NCBI GenBank assembly: GCA_008360975.2
Contig: CM039211.1
Span: 65,438,565 to 65,502,564, forward strand
Source: Lichenostomus cassidix
Taxonomy: Eukaryota; Chordata; Aves; Passeriformes; Meliphagidae
Length of the DNA: 64,000 bases
Direction of reading: 5' to 3'
The notes beneath the pieces are model-generated. The model had not been told where the DNA came from. It ran no database searches and saw nothing but the letters and a program-made list of their open reading frames with translations. Below, in pieces: positions 59,832-64,000 of this stretch. Numbering within the stretch: the first letter of the stretch is position 1; each line of letters starts with the position of its first letter. The position numbers and the translations under genes are program-made.

Positions 59832-62569
59832 CCAACCGCACAACCCCATTTTATCACTGGACCAAACTGCCTGGGTGCTCCTGTGGAACCTGGGACGTCT
59901 CTGGAATGTAGGCACCTCTTCTCACCCAGCACCTTGAGGATACTTCAAGCCCCAGAGTCCCCAGAACACCAGAACAGGTGCAGGTAGATGCCAGCTCTGA
60001 GTGATGACCACTCATGAAGGTTCACTGCTCACTGGCATGGCCAGACCCTGGGGAGAGGTGAGCAGAGGGGGCAGGAAGAGATGGGCAGCCAGGGGCTGGG
60101 AAGGAGGACAGGAGGAGACAAAGGGCTAGCCAGGGAATGAGAGGTGTCTCATGGCATCCTTCATCCCACAGATGGAATAGCTCACAGAGGCTGGAGTACA
60201 GGTGAGATCAGACCCAGCCCCACCAGCAATGACTGTTGCTCCAAAAAGGGGACAAAGCATTGGGACGTGATTAAAAACTTGATGTCACCTTACTCTGCAG
60301 GCTGGCTGGCTGCCTGCTGGATGGAGCTGGATGCCATTGGAGGAGCATGGGCTGTGAGGCATGCTGGCATGTCCTGTACCTTCCCTGGGAGTACCTGGCC
60401 TCAGCACCCACACCCTGACCCTCCTTGCAGGGGAGAGATGTTCCCACCCCAGGGGTTAGGCGCAGTATTTTACAGGGACCCTACAACTCTGGTTGGAGGG
60501 TGTCTGTGGGTTCCCTGCTGTAGGACAGGACCTGCTCTGGGATGGTGTCTGTCCCCAGTCATGGGATGGGCTCTATGTTACAGGCAGTCCCATGCTGTGC
60601 TTCACTCGTGCCCTCCTGCCCTCTCTCACAGGGTCTCATCCTCCCTTGCTCGTTACCATGCCCCATTCCTTTGGCACTCTCCCAGGTCGTTTATCCTAGC
60701 TCTGCACCAGGGCAGGTTTTGGCATCAGAGGGCCAGCCAAGCATTCCTGCTCCCCGCAGCCCTGGCAGGGTGTTGGCACCCACCCTGGCTCTCCAGCACC
60801 CTGGATACCCCAGCATGGATGTGCTACAGCCTGTGGCTCTGCCTGGGCTCCCCTCAAGGAAACATGCCAGGAGGTCACGGGGTGTTTAGGAAAACAGGCC
60901 TTGGCACTTAGTGGCCATACCAGGAAAATAAAAACATCCGGGCAAGCAGCCGGGTAGTGAGTGCGAGAGGCCGGCACTCCATAAATCCCCTGGAGCAGGT
61001 GCTTTGTAGTCGGCACAAGGAAATGAGCATGTTATTCAGCTTGGCTTAAACCCCAAAATGTTTCCTGCCCTGTGAGTCAGAAATAATCCTGGGAGATCAT
61101 TCCTAGGCCATGCAGAAGCCACACCAGCCAAAAAAGTGCCAGACACTTGGTGGGCCTGGGGACTTGCTGGGGAGGTGAAGGGTCCAGGCACCCTGCTTTG
61201 GAGGGGACTTGGCCATGGCAGTGTCATGCCACCAGCTTTGACCCCAGCATATAAATGCTCTGGGACATGCTGAGGATCCCCAGGGGACTCCCAGACTGGT
61301 CCTAGGCACCTTGTTTCATTGGGATGCAGGGACAGGGAGAGACCCAGGAAACCCTGAGGATTTCTGTGTGCTGGATGGGTACTGCAGATCTTTGGCCTCA
61401 CTCTGATATAGGAAAAACAGTGAATTGGCCCAGTGCATCATGAGCTGTTTTACTGGCACACACTGAGCCACCCTGGGGTGCTACCCTGCTGTAGGGACAC
61501 TGTACAGGAAAAGCCATGGATGGCTGGTGGCTTCATGGTGGAAGAGACCACGCAGGCATGGGGCTGGGACCCCACATACTCCATCTGGGGGTCCCAGAAA
61601 AGCTGGAGGGGAAAGCACTGTAGCAGGTGTCCCTGGCTTGGCACAGGCAGCACCCACCTGAAGGGGTTCATGGGTGACACTTCCTGTCCTGGTGCCCTGC
61701 AAGGACACTCATAGTGTCCCACCCTGCATCTGGGGCACAGAGGTGTGGGTTCTAGGAGTTGTCCCCATGGACACACAGGGACAACCTTTGCCCTGAACCA
61801 GGAAGGTGACACAGCTGCCACATTTACCCACATTTTCCCTTTAAAATATTTGCCTTTGCTCCCATTTTTCCATTACTGCCACACAAACTTCAAATCCGAA
61901 CAAGAAGTCCTTCAGGTTCCCTGGACTACAGGAGTACAGGAAGCCCATTTGTGAAAAGGTCACCCCTCATACCTGCACCCGTCCCTGTGTGCTTTGTGCC
62001 CACCTGGCCAAGGCATCTCCTTCACCTGGCCCTGGCAGGGACAAGCCTGCTGCAGGCACTCACTTGTGGCGCCTGCCATGCTCTTTACAGCCACCTCCTG
62101 AGGCTGGCAGGTTTCTGGCTCCACTCTCAGTGCAGAGGTGAAGGAGCCTGGCAGGATGCTGCAGCCCGTGGCCTTGAGCTGCTGCACACCAGGAGGTGGA
62201 AAATCAATTGCCAGCTCTGGGGACCAGGGGCTTGGTTTTGCTTTCTGGGAGCATGGAAAAGAAGATTGGAACCTCGGGGAGAAGAGCTCCACAGGCCAAA
62301 CAAGCACGGCTGTGCCCTTAGCACCCATCATGATCTGGTGCAATCCTAGGACTGGTATGGGTGTTACAAATGAGCATTTGAGATCGCTTAAAAAATCACC
62401 AGAAAGGGTATCAGCAAATACCAGATTTTAATATTAAGCAGCAGCACAACAGAGTTTGTTGGCAAGGTTCACTCTACCCCTTACTGGACAGTTAAGGCAC
62501 AGCAAGGGAAAGAAAGCAACAACAAACAAAAGACAGTGAATCAAAACAGAAATTAACTGAGAACCATCT

Positions 62570-62645
62570 AGGGGTGTGTGTGAGTGTGTGCATGTGAGTG
62601 TGTGCATGTGAGACTCTGTGTGTGTGTACGGCTCTGTGTGTTTAA
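62570..62645. repeat. TG-rich simple repeat
   Basis: Imperfect repeat of gtgtgtgcatgtgagt. Confidence 0.8.
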
Positions 62646-63824
62646 GTGCACGTGACAAAAGGATAGTGAGGCAAGGATAAAAAGGAACATGGCCTAAAAG
62701 CTTAATATCAACCAAATTTAACAGAACTTATTACTTTACCTGAACAATTTAACAGAGGAATAACACTTAACAGCATCTAACCTATATAACTTAAATGTAA
62801 CAATTTAGGAAAAAAAAGAGACACTGAGCAGCATTTAACTTAGCTTATAATTTATGACTTTAGCTTATTTACAAGTCTAACTTACTTAGATATCCAAGGT
62901 ACTTAAACATCTAAGAAAGCAGCATTTCTCTGAGATTTCCTATACCATATGCCTAGGGGAATGCACACAGATAGAGTCAGTGCAAGCAAGGTACCTGCGA
63001 AAAATTTCCCTCAAAGGCAGAGAAATACTCACTTTTAATACTGTTACATCTCCCCAACGGGCAAAGGGTTGGGCCTTGAGGAGTGGGGGTGTCAGCCCAC
63101 AACTCATCATTGTTCCTTGGTCCTCCAAGTACTCAAACATGAGAGTTCCCTGTGTCTGAGAGGTGTCTCTCACTCAGAGGAAGGTTTCTGGTCACACCCT
63201 GCTGCAGTTCCAGGAGAGCTCCAAGTTGGTTCTCATTTTGGAGCACTGTTTACAGGGTCGCAAGGGAGTGGGCTTTAGTCATAACAATGTTTTATCCTTG
63301 CCACATTTTGGGTCAGCACTTCCTTTGAATGTCTGAGAACAGGGATGTTCTGCCATTCAGGGAAGAAGTTTGCAACGCGGTTTGTAAAGAAAGCAGGAGC
63401 TTGTTAGACAACAGCAGTTCCTGGAAACAGGGTTTCTGACAAGCTCGAGAAGAGCTGAGACCTGATGCTGTAAATAAAAGGCTGAGGCGAAACAAGCATT
63501 TCTCAGTTCTCCTTCAGGCTGGAAGAGCAGGGGGGGAATGCACCATCACAGTGGGAGACCATGGATTCCCATGGACCACCACAACCCACCACAGACTATC
63601 ATGAACCTTTCTGGAGTGCTCCAGACCATCAGAGGCCACCGTGGACTTCCATGGACCACTACAGATGGCCATGAACTACAGACCACCAGGACTGGGGTGC
63701 TGGGCACAGCCCAGTGCAAGGGAAGACTGTCATCCCCAAGGTGTGGGATGCCAATAAAACTCAGTGTGAGAGTGTGGGATAGGGAAGGTGCAATGGAATT
63801 AGAGAAACCCTGAGATATGATACA

Positions 63825-64000
63825 TCTGTGTGTATGGTGAGTGTATGGTTTGTGTGTATGGTGTGTGTGTGGAGTGTGTGTTATGGGGTGTGTTATGGGG
63901 TGTGCATGGGGTGTGTACAGTGAGTGTATGGGGTGTGTGCAGTGTGTGTATGGGATGTGTGTGGGGTGTGTATGGAGTGTGTTATGGGGTGTGGGGGGGT
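63825..64000. repeat. TG-rich minisatellite at the window end
   Basis: Degenerate copies of tgtgtatggggtgtg continue to the last base, so the array may extend outside the window. Confidence 0.85.

Larger units (their letters stand above)
57166..64000. other. Intergenic region without recognisable genes
   Basis: No open frame here resembles a known protein or shows an exon with convincing splice sites. By synteny, NPR2 would be expected beyond the right edge. The block 62,430-63,500 is AT-rich and may derive from an old LTR element, but I could not assign it. Confidence 0.5.

Noticed and set aside
60144..60911. 255-codon plus-strand open frame in the right intergenic region
   Set aside because: No recognisable domain, biased composition and no splice or promoter support.
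62570..64000. TG-rich arrays as a CRISPR-like or structured array
   Set aside because: They are degenerate simple repeats without unique spacers, in a vertebrate genome.

Overview
The window is nuclear DNA from a bird. It has intron-rich vertebrate genes with GT-AG introns, CR1 LINE fragments, ALV- and ERV-like LTRs, and avidin genes, which are known from birds and other egg-layers. The gene order GBA2 (-), RGP1 (+), MSMP (-) is that of human 9p13, a region that corresponds to the avian Z chromosome. That makes a Z-linked contig likely, but this is inference and the species cannot be named from the sequence.

Left part, about 1-28,700. This is an accessory, repeat-rich array of three related tandem units starting near 1, 16,921 and 24,211. 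Each carries a four-exon avidin gene on the minus strand (copies A, B, C). Head to head with it on the plus strand is exon 1 of a second avidin-family gene that resembles chicken yolk biotin-binding protein (BBP). Only the third unit keeps BBP exon 2, which has an in-frame stop and has lost its first cysteine. Copy A is cut by the window start, with exon 4 outside. Copy B has a destroyed intron 2 donor. Copy C looks intact. Units 1 and 2 also contain an inverted partial duplicate of GBA2 exons 9-10. Unit 1 is split by a 10.5-kb endogenous retrovirus (minus strand, gag-pro-pol-env, decayed), itself hit by two further LTRs. Unit 2 carries four solo LTRs, each with terminal TG...CA and a target duplication.

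Right part, about 28,700-64,000. This is ordinary conserved sequence. GBA2 has 17 coding exons, 857 codons and no break in frame. It diverges from RGP1 (8 coding exons, 387 codons) across a CpG-rich shared promoter that contains a 21-bp GC-rich minisatellite. RGP1 and MSMP (3 exons, 136 codons, secreted) converge with only about 120 bp between their poly(A) signals. From 56,350 to the end I see no gene, only a CR1 piece, simple repeats and probable old repeat DNA.

The housekeeping genes act in glucosylceramide turnover (GBA2) and Rab6 activation at the Golgi (RGP1). MSMP is a cysteine-rich secreted protein. The avidin/BBP genes encode secreted biotin-binding proteins of egg white and yolk.
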